The notes under the pieces are model-generated. The model saw only the letters and a program-made list of their open reading frames with translations, was not told the DNA's origin and made no database searches. From contig OV121081.1 of the NCBI GenBank assembly GCA_921293015.1, positions 3,906,001 through 3,970,000 of the forward strand: a DNA stretch of 64,000 nucleotides, given 5' to 3'. The translations under genes and the position numbers were made by a program. Below, piece by piece: positions 26,401-41,400 of this stretch. The DNA comes from Phorcus lineatus. Its lineage: Eukaryota; Mollusca; Gastropoda; Trochida; Trochidae. The number at the start of each line of letters is the position of its first letter. The first letter of the stretch is position 1.

Positions 26401-29400
26401 ATCTTGCAAAATTAATGGAGTGAAACATGTTAATCAACTCACTGTCGAATGTCTGGAAGAGTTCTGGTTTATCCGCAAGTTTGATGGCGCTCTCCACTTC
26501 CCGCACTCGGTCTGCCTGAAAAGAGACAATCGGGGTCTTGTCGGCAGATGTTACGACCACTTCACTGACATCTCCAGGGTTGAGTTGGTCTTCAGAGTCC
26601 TTGCGGAAAAGACCTGTGGCATAGTTGACAAAGTTACTGAGATGTTTGGCTGACGTTTGGAAGGGGCGAAAGCTTGCTGCATCTGGTTGGTCGGCCGCCG
26701 TCTGAGATTCTGAACTGATCACAGATCCAGTTTCATCTGCGACATTTCGAGGCTGGGGAGCTGAAGAGTCTGAAGGAGAACTTCCTCTGACAGAAACTGT
26801 TCCATCCTCGTTCTTGTCTATTGGGAGATACACAATACTGCCTATTCTGGTTTCGCTGGTCTCCTCTTCCTTTGACTGTTCACCTGCTGAGGGTTCATCA
26901 CTTGCTGCATTATTCACTATCACAGATTTTGGTTCTTCCCCAGACTGTGTCAAAGACAATTTGGGATCATCCTGAGAAAGAGAAAATTGGACAAGGTCTG
27001 AATTGTCAGTTGTCATCAAAGAACTGTCCCGATAACTGGTGTCACCTTTCCTGTGGCCCTTATCATCGGTCACATTTGCATCATCACTGAACCCCTCGTC
27101 CTCTGTAACATCAGTCCCAATACTTGAAATATCAAATATGTTTTCTGGAGGCAGAATGTCTGACACAGCACCTCCGATCTGACTAGAATTCTTCTCATCA
27201 CCCTGAGATGACTCAACTCCTTCTCCAATCTCAGTGTTTTTACTCTTCACAGCGCCCATTGTGCTGCTGGCAGTGTCTTCAACCTTGTCTGGTGGGGAAC
27301 TTTCAGGAATGGAAGATGGAGGCACCTGTTCAGGGTTCACAGGAGGAATGGAAGATGCAGGCGCCTGTTCAACATTTACAGGAGCTTCTGATTCAGAATC
27401 AACTTCCTCTGTTCCGGGAACCTTATCGTTTCCATTCAGATCTGGAGAATCTGGGGTCTCCCCGTGGTCGTGGGAGAGAACACCACACGAGCACACGCTG
27501 TTGCTCTCTGATTTGAGACTGTCGAGTGTGGTGGAGCGACTGGGAGCTGTTTTCTCAGCTTCTTCATCTGGTGGCGCTGCATCCACTACGTCCTTCACCT
27601 TGTCATGATGGTGGGCAAGGCCGTGGAACAACGGACAGCTCCTGTCGTGGTAGACCTCGGGGCGCGGGGAAAGGGGTTGGTCCTCACTAAAACAAAGGGG
27701 AGAGAGTTCATTTTTATGGAAGGGCTCAAACAAACAAATAACAAATCATTTCAGTGTCAATAACTCCTTGACTTGCAGCAGTTTTTGTTATAAGCGAAGA
27801 GTGGAAAGTTATGAGTAAAGCCAAAGGTGAAATCTTGTGGGTCAATTTCAAAGTTACAGGTTCTTAACCCTGTGCAAAATTAAAAATCAAAGCCCAAGAA
27901 GTGATGGATGTGTAACAAGTTATAAAATTGAAACCTTTCATTGTTGACCTATGTAGCATTAGTAAGCAAATAATCCAAAGATCTGTTAGACTTTCTGCAA
28001 AAGATTGAAATATTCAAGTAGCTTTAGCTTATATAAGGTTGTATAATGAATAACCTTGAATATATCTTGACAACATTAGTGAAAGCAGGTTTTAATGATA
28101 ACCATAACACATAGGCTACCACAAGCTGCTTTAAAAATTGATTCAATTATGTGATCAATAAGTGCAGAGGCAATTGATCGTTGAGCTGCTTGAAACCTGC
28201 TCAATATGAAGCCATATAACGAATAAGCAATTTCCAAATAACTCATAAATAAAAGCTTCCTGAAATATGAAAAATAAGTAAACAAGATTCTCTTGACAGA
28301 TTGTGGTGGTCCAAATGAGAAGTAGATTAACTTGATTAGAATAAATAATAACAGTCATTTGTAAATCTTCAAAAATTGTATGTTACGTGGCAGATATCAT
28401 GAGTAATGGCCAAATCTGGATATCCTTTTTGTTAAGATTTGATATCTGTAAACTGACCAGTAATCAAAGTAATCAACACTGATATATTCTGCAGCTAGTG
28501 TGGTAATTAAGCTGTTTAAGCTTTCACTAATTTTGAATTAGCTCTTTGTGCTATGATAGATATAGGTGTATCACACATTAACATTTGCTTAAAACAATCT
28601 ACAAAACTGCAAAAATCATAGCCCCGGAACTTACTCTTGAAGATGCATAAAACAACTTTGTGCTCAGAGTGAATATTACTTGGGCCCTTCTGTTCTAGCT
28701 TCTATTCAACCTTTCACTTAGAAAGAGTATCTAAAATAAATAGGTGGCATCACTTATAACAAAATTGTTCAGCAAAGAATTTTTCATGACCCTGTGGCCT
28801 CATGCTTACATCTCAGAAAATTGTCAAAGAACAATGAAGGACAAAGAGGTATACACATAATCACGTATAAAATTTAGTCAAAATCCTCTACTGGACAAAG
28901 TGAACTCAACCACTGCTAACACTTTAAATTAACATATCACACCGAAAACACATATAAGGACCCTTCTTCCCATCTCACCTCACCTGAGAAACTTGTGCCC
29001 TACCCGCTGTCTGCAGACCCTTATACCTCCACTGATCAACCAGAGTGGAGCTTTCACTCACTACATAAAACAATAGGAAACCCTCCCCCACATAATCAGT
29101 TCACAAAGAGGTTTTTAAATCTCCTACCCTTGATCAGGTAATTAGCCCAGCTTTACTCTGATGTAACACTGAGGCAAGCAGAGTCTCACAAGATGAGGTT
29201 TATGACTTACAATCTAATTGATAACATACAAAGTGGCAACATCCTAGAAAGTGCTGACAGTTGCTAATTTATACTTCAGATTGACCTTATCATACCGTCC
29301 TTACCCAGTTAAATAAACTTTGGGATGTTCATAATCAGATTAAAGAGCAAAATTTGATAGATGATTGTTTTTACTTGTTTAATGAGATCAGGATTTTTCT

Positions 29401-32400
29401 CAATTTTACAATGATGATGTCATTATAATAAGTATTTCTATCACATATTTATCTAGCCAAAATTTTAGCTCAATGTCCAATGCCGATGTTACTCTACCAA
29501 TAGATATTCTTAGCTCTGGGAGTAAGATACAACCTAAGCAAATGCTGCTAATTGCTAAAAATATTCCTCAAGCGTCACTAAAAAATAACTCATTTACTCA
29601 AATTACACATTCTATTATGGTACTAACAGGATATGATTTAATATGCCGTCACTTTCAAACCAGGTACCCACTTGGACTGCTGGGTGAAGAGTGACACCTT
29701 GGGTGACAATTATTGCGAAGGAAACACCAAAAGTGGGAAAACACACGTCTTTGTGCAGTACTTGGGACTTGCCCTTCTCAATGATAAGTGGTTTCTGGAA
29801 ATTTCAGAGCCGATCATGACCTCACAGTCTCATTATTCTCATTCTCCTGCTTGAACACCGAGGTAGGTTAGAAGTGTCTCTTGCCAAGTCAAAATGTGTC
29901 TCTATTGTGTGACAGACCATTCCATTTGATACGAGACCTTTGCTTTAGATAATAGAGACTACAGAGAACATGCCATATATTTTAGACTTTTCCCCATGTA
30001 CCCCTAGACCTGTATTTTCGAAGCTCACTTAGTGCTAAGTTAGTCATAGGCCACTGTATGGTACTCATAACCATCTTAGCACAAAGAAAGCTTTGAAAAT
30101 GCGGTCAAGGAGAGTATCCCCGATTGGTAATTGGACATAAGTAACTCTTTCATGAACTCAAGGTCTACAACAAAACCTCTCAACGCGGAGGAGGCCGCAG
30201 GTCTACATTGAAGTCTATCAGTGCTGTACACAGGATCACTGTCAACAGATTACCTTTTCAACATTAGTCATAATCAGTTTATTATCAATCAATAATTAAA
30301 ATTTAAAAAAACCTGAATTGCAAAGAGTGGTGATCAAAATTTTTTCAGTTTTCAGTTCAACTGACAGAATTGTTTATTCTATTTATTTATTCTTTTGTTA
30401 TTCACCATTACAACAAATTTTGCATGTGTAGAAAAATGTTTTATAGTTGTAAGCCAATCACCTGACATCACATGATGAAAACAAATACTAATAATCATCA
30501 AAACAACATTTTTTATTAGAAATTTCTAGATGTTTACTTAGCTTAATATTAATATCAGAATATTAGACATTTGAAAAATTACTGTTTCAAAATACGTTAA
30601 ATGATTGTTAAACTTTATCTCTCCCTTAGGGAAGTCAACACCTTGTTATAATGTTTATTTGGTACACACTTCAGGGAAGTGGGGTCACTTCCTCAGATCA
30701 AGTCTTCCTTCTCATTCTCATGACAGCTGTTTTTCTTAACAATTATTGAAAAAATTGAGAAAAAAAAAGCAACCTTCTCATTTTAAGACAATTAATGACA
30801 ATAACATTGCTTAAAAATTGCTATTATTCCTTTTCATTTCACAAATATAAGTTTCTATCCAATAGGAAAACAGTCAATAATGAACTTGTCTGTATTCTTT
30901 ACTACTTACAGATATAGACAATAACTAACGCGTGACAGGTAATGACAGATTATCTTTCCCCGAGTTATACAAATTTCGTAATTCTCTAGCCTTGGCGAGA
31001 GAATTACACAATTAATATAACGAGGGAAAGATAATCTGTCATTTCCCGTCACGAGTTGGTTATTGTTTATATTACCCATATGTTTTTTAAAAGATTAAAA
31101 CTCGAAATGATAGAAATAAACGTTCCTCTATAAAGGAACAGGGTTGCGAATTTCCAAATTCATACGCGTGTGCTGTGGCTTTACTTTACACTTACCTACG
31201 CATGACTAAATTATCCTTTTTGGAAATGTCGTTTAATATTGTTGTTGTTGAATGTTTACTCCTTTTTTCATAACCGTCATTCAAAATAAGTACATTTAAC
31301 AGTTTTTGTGTTAATTTGAAGAGGTCAGCGACGCCCTACAGTAATACTACAAGACGGCTGAACTTCTTGTGACGTTAGTGATGGCCCTGTGACGTCATAA
31401 CCGCTCGTGTCTATGACGTCATTACGATAGAACGGAACCAGGCGCTTCTTCGCGATTGTTAGTTTTACGTGATGAGAAATAAATTCAGTAAACACTAATT
31501 TCTATACTTTCGTGCAATGTGGCAGGCTTATTTTACGATGTTTGCAGAGGCACATCTGAGAAATGACGACTGGCGACTCCATTGAATGAATATACATTGT
31601 TAACATTCAGAATAAGGGTAAACAAATTACCAGTCGGGCCACGTTGGAAAGATGAATGAAATAGTCCCGGCACAAATTTCTTTGTCATTGGTTTACAACA
31701 ATCAATCAAATGCCAAGAATATGTGTAACTCCCATGTGACTTAAAGGAAAAATATTACCCTGTGTCCCTCTTGCCATATGGGTAATATACACGGATACAC
31801 AATGACTCATATAAATATGAGGATATGGGATTATGAAATATTTAATTCAATTTGACAACTTGGGTTTTCCTGTAAAAATAATTTTGAAAAACATTTCTCA
31901 TGAAAGTTTTTATAACATTACCCTTTTCTTCGTTTCAAAACCCAGCTGTAGCATCTCCTGAATCCATGTTTCATAAATCTTTTCATGTGAGGCATGTTGA
32001 TTCTGTAAAGGTCTGATCTAACTGTTGAGATTATTACTACAACTATCTTATAAACCACATGACTTCTGAATCACAGCAGGACTGACAGAGTAATCTCCCT
32101 TGGATCATCAGCTGACTCTAAGCAACAGGGCTAATCAGTGATGAATTTCACAATACACATTTGAGTAAGATGACACGTTTTAGACACAGGACTACTGATT
32201 AACATGGATGTCTGTAACATTTACGTATGTCTGATGACACATTTTTGAAAATATCCAATACAACTTTTTTTTACTAAGAAAAGAAGTTAATAAGATATTC
32301 CTGAAAGGGTTTTAATGATTTTTAAAAACAATGATTCATTAAGCATATAAATTGTATGTGTTTAATTGTACGAAGGATTTTTTAAGTGAATCAATAGAAA

Positions 32401-35400
32401 TTAAACAAAAATGTGCTGTTATTTTGAGATTTCTTATCACAATTTGATAAGGGTCATTAACTGTAGTTGGTGATTATTCCATAAGCTTTTGATTCACATG
32501 AGTATTGTAAATAAAAAGTATTAAATCTAACAGAACGATATTGTATCAATATATTGTGTATCTTTGCTAAATTTGAGAGAAGAACTTTCCCAAGAATATT
32601 TGGTTGATGAGAAAGCAGTATCGTTCATACATATAAAGTATATTGCATGACAATGGCAGATCTGAATTTTACCACAATTACATGATTAAATTGTAGCCAG
32701 TGGCTATTTACTGCGTCATATGATTGTCTATACATATTAAACAAGCTTGTGCACTTTTCTTGTCAAGATATACTTGCATTTCCTGGTCGTAATCCCATAT
32801 ATCTTACATATAACCTTTATGAATAGAAATTAATTTGTTAATAATAATGCATACCTGGAGAGCCACACGGTGCTCTACTGAAGTTTATAAATTTTTACTA
32901 ATTACTTCTTTCATTAATCCTATTCAGATAAACACCACAGAGAAAATAGAAATAAATTTGTTAATATTAATTGAAATGTTCTGGACACCTGGAATGTTCA
33001 CTGCTAAAAATAATCATTTTTATTAATTAATTTGTTAATCAATTCTGTTTTGATAAACAACGAGAGAATAGAACGCAAACAATGAATTTGTTTTTCTTGC
33101 AGGAGGAAAATCTTGATCAACAAACATGGCATTTGGATAATTGTGTTAACTTGCACGATGAACAAACCATAAGAAGTAAGTTGATAGACTCATTGGGATA
33201 TTAAGAAATATGAAACCAGGGTTGATTATTTCCTAACATAAGCCTAATAAAAGAACCATCGAACAATTTTTATATTAATGGTTTATGAAAATCGCATAAA
33301 GATGTGAAAACAGGAGACATTCTTACGCAACTTCCATATGAAAGTTAAAGGTTACCAAAAGGAAAAAGAAAGTAAGTATAGCTGTAAATATCCATATCAA
33401 ATGAAAGCTGCTACTAGTTTGAAATCACAGCAAACTAGTAACAGCTTCCAATTCATCTCTTAGTTTGGCATCTCATGGCTCTGAAGTTTTCAATTTATGA
33501 TTGCTTGAGTGAACAAGAAGTTTTCAATGTCGAATGTTATTCTCTTATTATAACAAAGTGGCTACTAGGATACTGGGAGACGACCAAAAAAATATATATA
33601 CATGAGAAACCTTAAATCAGTGTTGTCCCAATGTAGGCAGAAAGGGATTAAATTTGGTTAATTATGAAGAATAGACTCTTAAAAAGGTAGAAAAGTATCT
33701 TATTTCCTACCAGGGCAATCATATTGGGGTTCATATTTTTCATACGATACCCTAGGGCAAAATATCCCTTTTTCATTGTGACGTCACGTAAAAAACAATG
33801 CTTTGACATCATAGTTCGCCTATGACGTTGTGTTCCAAATGCGCCTTTGCCTATGCCTATGCTTAGGAATATTATTTTCGTGTCCATGACATACTATGTT
33901 TACGACACTCGTGCCCTATTATCAGTATATCCCTCGCTCTCACTCGGGGAATACTAATAATCAGCACTAGTTTCGTAAACATAGTTTGTCATAGACACCA
34001 ATATGATATCCTTTTTCTCCTCAATGTTTTAGATGTATGAAGATCGAAGATCTAGCGAATTTACCCAGTACCCCCTCTTGCAGCTTTGATCATAATTCAT
34101 ACAGTGTGTCAAGATCCAGCGGACAATTCACCAGGCCTTTTTGCACAAAGGATCTTAACACTAAGTTTAACCTTAGTGCCATTTTTGAACATTGCACTAA
34201 GGCTATTTTAGTGATTTCAGGTTACCTTAGTGTTGTGAGCAATTGGACTGCTTTGATCATAATTCTTACAATGCATGATGATCCAGTTGACAATTCATTA
34301 GTCCTTCCCACATGCTAGCTGCTGAATTAGTGTCAAACTATTCTGAGAAGCCAGTTTACAACAAGTACTATAAAGGAAATAATCTAATACTGAGCCAAAG
34401 GGAGGGTTACTCTGCAGTTATGTTGCATTAGAAGGCAAAGTGGTAAAGCACAAAACTGAGCTGACTGATGGAGATCTGTAATCCTGTTGTAATAGAAAAA
34501 TCAACAACAGGTTTTACTTCATTGAATTTAACCTACTTCTCATAAGCTGTCATCTCACAGATTTTCTAAACATTTTGTCAATCAATACTTATACTAGTGA
34601 CAACATTTCAACACAACAAAGATTCATCAAAACCAAAATATTTAAACAACCACAAAACATGCGACACAGACAATTTTGGTCAATACTGATACTGGTAACA
34701 TGACTTGAAATATTTCAGAAACAGCTTTCAAAATATTACTCATGAATGAACTCTTTGATGACATATGCATGAAAGGCTCAATTTTCAATAAATTTGGGAC
34801 CCAAGTCGAACATGTCGTCTTGCATCACAGATCAAAACCAAACAAGCTGTAGCAAACAGTATCGTGTTCAAGTGACATTATGCAAATATGTTTAGAATAG
34901 TGATGAGATGTAGGATGCCAGTTTGCATAAGTTTCTATTGGAAAAATAAAATGCACTCAGCAATATCCTCTGATTTTTATGTCTGCCTAATTATGCTTAT
35001 CAAATTGACATGGAACTGGTGGGAAATTCCCTAGATGTGATAACAGACTTTGGTTCCAGTAACATTTCAGCCTTTTTGAACTTGAGTGTTACACAGACAG
35101 CTGATATCAGATAGAAGACAAAACAAAGCAACATGAAGGAATTGTTGGTGAAGTGAGGTGATTTGGGGTTTAGCTTCAAGAGTTTTTCACTTATATCACG
35201 GCTGCTAGTATTATTGCAGGGAGAATGCCCCCAACACCATTGTGGCTATGCATTGTGGTGTTTCCTGTGAACATGGGCTGGAAATAGCGAACCATGGGTG
35301 GTACTGCGCTGAAGTTCAGTGTAGCATTGCAACCAAACCTGACTGCGTGTAGAACAGTTCTTGACTGCAGACAAAGTTGCCGAGCCCTGGTGACATTTGA

Positions 35401-38400
35401 TCACAAACCTCTTGATCTGTTGCTGAACGCACTTACCACTGCGCTATCCGGTCCCCAAGGATTGTAGGAGTTCTGAGTGGATATGAATACCCGGATATAA
35501 CAATATTACATTCAGGTTAACTGGTCTTACAGAAAGCATGGAATTTTGGTAGAATTTTGAAGTATTGAATAATTATAATGATTAGAAAATTCAGGAAATA
35601 ACTGCATAAGTCTTCAATATTTCAAAACCTTCAAAAGTGGAATGAGTCCTTGATTCTATCTGAGAGTGTATACCCATGCAACTACATGTACAAACATTAA
35701 TTCTCATGTGGTGAAACAGTGAAGCTGTTATTCAGTACAAGCTTATCTACTTGTCAGCCTAAACCAAAGTAATGGTGCTACCAACCCAAATAGCCCTACG
35801 TGAAAAAAACCAAAGACACTTATATACATCGATAACAGGTTTTGGGCAGCAGAGTCTCAGCTTGATGTTTGACTATTTCTTGTCTCTCGTTTCTCTCAGG
35901 CCCCACAAAATTCTAAAAGTTAGAACCGAACCTCACCTTCTCTTCCCGCGGAGCCTCATTGCGGCAATGTCGTGATACATGGCAGCACTGATCACCATAT
36001 CCATCGGGGTGATCATCCCATAGGACTCCGCACCCTGCTCGATGACCAGCGGGTCAGACACGTTGGGGTCAAACATGACAGCGTTCGGGGTCACAATCAG
36101 CGTCCCTGTCACAACACCCTGCAACAACAGGAACAGGCATTTGTTTCCTTTCACTCCCTACTTCTGGGTGAAATTTGATGCACATTTGATCTATGAATAT
36201 GAAAACATTTTTTTTTTCCAACACTTCCTGTACAATCCTGTGATATGGTGCTTCAGTGGTTATCAGGTTGCAAAGCGGCACGTGAATGGATGTACAGCTT
36301 AAAAGCATACTTTAGATAGCATAAGTTGTAGGTCAGCTCCATGATTATAAAATAGGAACCTTTGATACCGTCTATGTCCCCATTCAAGTCTTGATCATAT
36401 GAATACACATAAATAACACAGAATCGGATGAATATAAATTAAAAAGACTAAGAAATTAATCTTAAGAAAAACGTTTTATCAATTTTGAAAACATCTTTCA
36501 TAGAATGAATTTTATCTTACATTGGCTCCAAGGTTAATTGCATTGTACAACTTTGATATTGATAAAAAATATTTAAGGGAGGGGAAAGTATTTCTGAACA
36601 AAGGGAATGCTGGACAAAGGGGCCATATGATACTTCTTGTAATGATAATTAACTACTTCCTTATTGATGAAATAAGATGTTTTCACTATTCATTAGCATC
36701 TATGATCCTCAAACTACACAGCTGAGTGTTCTACTTGAAAAACTGCATGAAAACAAAGAAAATGTTAGCTTTAATTACAATGAAATTGATATAGACACTG
36801 GATCTATTTGACATATTTAGATCTATAAAAAGTGTAATGCTGACGATGACATATCGGTTGACATCCAAGTCAACAGTAACAATCATCATTCATAATGGAA
36901 GAGGAAAATCTGGATTTTGTGCAATGATTGGCAATTGATGATGTAAGCTTGCTTGTGATGTTTGACATGAATATAATCTAAAAGGTTAGCAGTATGAGTA
37001 CAGGGATAATGAAGAAGACCATTTACCTCCTTTTTGTCCCATTTGCCCTTCATCTTGATAAATAGAAAAACAGTGTCACAACTATCGATTTATCAGCAGG
37101 TTTTTCTTCCTAAGTCCAAACATGAAGATCATGGACCTTTTTACTGATTGCGTCAGCAATATGATATACAAAAGTGGGAACTACACTCGATCATTTTCTG
37201 ATTGTTTTGGAATTTTAATAAATATTTTAAAAAATGATATTAAACAGTGATGATTCGGAAACCAGTCTTATGTCTTCTAATGGAAAGATTTAGGAACAAG
37301 GGGTGATAGAAATCAAGATCAGGGGCTGAAAATTATCCTTATCTATCCTTTTTGACCAATGCATTATCTAGTGCTGATCCCAAGAGATTCCTTCGAGTTG
37401 TACAGTCTCTTAGATTATATTCTCTCAAATATTCAATCAATCCTTCAGACTCCTAGTTATAACACTTCACTTGCCCTTCTTATTAAAGCCCTGAATGTCA
37501 TTCCTATTGGTGATATTATCAGTTGATCTTGATGAACTTTGAAAAAACTTGAAATACAAATGAATGAAGGCAACCTACCTGTCCATCAGTGATGTGTTTG
37601 ACATTGATCTTAATGAACCTCTCAAAGCACTCCTGGTCCAGTTGTTGAGCCTCCTCTTCCGAAAGTTTGTGGGGCAACTCTGGCTCCTTCTGGGAGGAGG
37701 TGGATAACTGTCTCTCCACGTGACCAGGCACCTTCTCTGGTGGGCGGTCCGCCATCCGCACCAGCGGGACATCCTGAAAGGGAAGAGGAAGAATATGAAG
37801 TATTAGGTAAATCATCCTGCAGAGAAAGGGAGAACATGAAGTACTTTGTAAAGCATCCTGCAGGGGAAAGGGAGAACATGAAGTACTTTGTAAAGCATCC
37901 TGCAGAGAAAGGGAGAACATGAAGTACTTTGTAAAGCATCCTGCAGGGGAAAGGGAGAACATGAAGTACTTTGTAAAGCATCCTGCAGGGGAAAGGGAGA
38001 ACATGAAGTACTTTGTAAAGCATCCTGCAGGGGAAAGGGAGAACATGAAGTACTTTGTAAAGCATCCTGCAAGGGAAAGGGAGAACATGAAGTACTTTGT
38101 AAAGCATCCTGCAAGGAAAAGGGAGAACATGTAATACTGTGTAAAGCATCCTGCAAAAGAAAGGGAGAACATGTAGTACTTTGTAAAGCATCCTGCAGGG
38201 GAAAGGGAGAACATAAAGTACTTTGTAAAGCATCCTGCAGGGGAAAGGGAGAACATGAAGTACTTTGTAAAGCATCCTGCAGGGGAAAGGGAGAACATGA
38301 AGTACTTTGTAAAGCATCCTGCAGGGGAAAGGGAGAGCATGAAGTACTTTGTAAAGCATCCTGCAGGGGAAAGGGAGAACATGAAGTACTTTGTAAAGCA

Positions 38401-41400
38401 TCCTGCAGGGGAAAGGGAGAACATGAAGTACTTTGTAAAGCATCCTGCAGGGGAAAGGGAGAACATGTAGTACTGTGTAAAGCATCCTGCAAGGGAAAGG
38501 GAGAACATGTAGTACTTTGTAAAGCATCCTGCAAGGGAAAGGGAGAACATGTAGTACTTTGTAAAGCATCTGCAAGGGAAAGGGAGAACATGTAGTACTT
38601 TGTAAAGCATCCTGCAAGGGAAAGGGAGAACATGAAGTACTTTGTAAAGCATCCTGCAAGGAAAAGGGAGAAGTCTAAATATGAAGTATAATTTGAAGCA
38701 TCCTGCATACACTATTCTTATTAAAAAAGTGAACACTAGTCATTTAAACTACATGTATGATTTACATTCCCTTGCTCTTTAACTTTCACAATTCAAGAAA
38801 ATAAACTCATTTTGAAATTATATAGTACTCTCATATATCAAGGAATCTATTTTACACCTTAAGAGATAATCTTACCGAGCATGAAAATAATAACTTTTAA
38901 ACAAATATACTCCTTCACCAAAAAAAAAAGGCCTTTTGACATTGAAAATATACTTATCACATGACAAGTGTTATCTTTTAAAATTAAAATTTAACTTGAT
39001 GAATGTGTCACTTTAAGAATACAACTTAATGAAGAACTGAATATACAAGGCACAAGTGTCAATTAACAGTCAAGCCGTTAAGAAATATCACTATGGCCAA
39101 TGCATTGAAACAGAAATATTTCACATTGCATATATAACTTTACACATTGCAAATTTTGACAACTTTAGAACTACTCAAAGTTGTTATGGATTTTAAAAAA
39201 TCCAACAAAATAAAAAAATCTTATGAGTATTTGAAATATTTCTTAAACTTTAGTTTTCAATCATATAGAAAAACTTTAAGTGAAAACCAACAGATCCTTC
39301 TGCATCACATACCTTAGCACCTCCTTTACCCTTTGTGAAAACTCCACAACATCGTAAACACACAACACATAAAGAAGTTGTGGCTTGGACAAACTGCATT
39401 GTGCCAACACATGGTTACATATGTCCAGAACACATTTCACAATATATAAGTATATAAAGTGTATATATATCTTGTGATGTATACAACAGGTGCCCTATGA
39501 CCCACTCCTATCATACGCTGACTGCTATCAGCTGCAGCAGATCAATATCTACCTGTCATTATACAGGTACATTAATACATCTGCTAGTGGTCTGGTGATT
39601 AGGGTTACATCACCAACACCAGGATTCCATTAAATCAGCCTCTCGTCATCTGCATACAGGTACATTGATACATCAGCTAATTGTCTGGGGATCTGAGTTA
39701 AACGTCATCCTCATGACTGCTTCATTTAAATGGAGCCACTTGTATCAGAGCAGAGAGAGTTTGAGAAGGTCAATATCTACCATTTCTTATATAGGTATCT
39801 CCTAAAAGAAAAAGTCTGATCAATGAAGATTTTCTCCCCCGATGTGTTGGTTAATTTGTATCTTTTCATTTGAATGACAATCAACATCAAATTGGTAAGC
39901 TTCCTTTTCTGCCTGTACTGTTATCCTTATCTTTCCTCTCAGCAAAGGAAATAATTTTCTTTATGAATTATCAACAGATGTCTCATATTTAAGGCTATAA
40001 CAATTGTATTGATAAATGTGTGGATGTCAAAAGCATTTTATAGCCTTTTAATGTTACATAACTTCTAGAACTTCCAGAACTACCATGAAGCATTCTGACA
40101 TTAGTATAACAAAGGATAGATCAGTTAACAAAGGATCAAGAACGTAAATTGTCTGAGTCATCACAGTTACAGAGACAGAGATGAAAGAATGCAATGGTAT
40201 CTAACTGAAATGTTTCAATGACAGGACACTTTAGCTATCCTTCACCATCTTCTCTGTAGTGTAAGACAGTAACAGTTGGAACAAAAAAAGATCTGTTGGC
40301 TACTCAATATGATACAGTTACAACTCAATTTGGAAAATTCTAAGAGTTACATTCCTAGATAGGTAAACAGGTTTTCTTAGTCCAATAATTACCTTCATGA
40401 CAGAATCAAATAGAAAACTAAACCACTCTGACCCTGGAGTGTGGCAGGAGACTGTGAGAGAGGGGGTTGAGGACGAGGACACTCACCACTCTGACCCTGG
40501 AGTCTGGCAGGAGACTGTGAGAGAGGGGGTCGAGGACAAGGACACTCACCACTCTTTAACATGGAGTCTGGCAGGAGACTGTGAGAGAGGTGGTCGAGGA
40601 CGAGGACACTCACACTCTGACCATGGAGTCTTGCAGGAAACTGTGAGAGAGGGGGTCGAGGACGAGGACACTCACACTCTGACCATGGAGTCTGGCAGGA
40701 GACAGTGAGAGAGGGGGTCGAGGACGAGGACACTCACCACTCTGACCCTGGAGTCTGGCAGGAGACTGTGAGAGAGGTGGTCGAGGACAAGGACACTCAC
40801 ACTCTGACCATGGAATCTGGCAGGAGACTGTGAGAGAGGGGGTCGAGGACAAGGACACTCACACTCTGACCCTGGAGTCTGGCAGGAGACTGTGAGAGAG
40901 GGGGTCGAGGACAAGGACACTCACACTCTGACCATGGAGTCTGGCAGGAGACTGTGAGAGGGGGGTCGAGGACGAGGACACTCACACTCTGACCATGGAG
41001 TCTGGCAGGAAACTGTGAGAGAGGGGGTCGAGGACGAGGACACTCACACTCTGACCATGGAGTCTGGCAGGAGACTGTGAGAGAGGGGGTCGAGGACGAA
41101 GACACTCACACTCTGACCATGGAGTCTGGCAGGAAACTGTGAGAGAGGGGGTCGAGGACGAGGACACTCACACTCTGACCCTGGAGTCTGGCAGGAGACT
41201 GTGAGAGAGGGGGTCGAGGACAAGGACACTCACACTCTGACCATGGAATCTGGCAGGAGACTGTGAGAGAGGGGGTCGAGGATGAGGACACTCACACTCT
41301 GACCATGGAGTCTGGCAGGAGACTGTGAGAGAGGGGGTCGAGGACGAGGACACTCACCACTCTGACCCTGGAGTCTGGCAGGAGACTGTGAGAGAGGGGG

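Larger units (their letters stand above)
27687..35936. other. Largest OXR1 intron (8.2 kb) with foldback elements
   Basis: The intron contains foldback elements at 30010-30104, 30918-31066, 31065-31792 and 33880-33998, a palindromic element at 34083-34305 and a tRNA-derived SINE at 35145-35458. The remaining sequence is AT-rich with no exon. Several TGACGTCA strings lie inside the elements. Confidence 0.7.

Noticed and set aside
23958-26442. A first exon for a short TLDc-only isoform
   Set aside because: Expected from vertebrate OXR1/NCOA7, but no ATG frame with a donor in the right phase could be supported.
35390-35458. A functional tRNA gene
   Set aside because: Only the A box is good. 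The B box is weak and no acceptor stem pairs, so it is read as a SINE head.
37519-38736. Open frames of 298-405 codons on the minus strand
   Set aside because: They run through the 42-bp array, which has no stops because its length is a multiple of three. Only the part 37579-37773 is a real exon.
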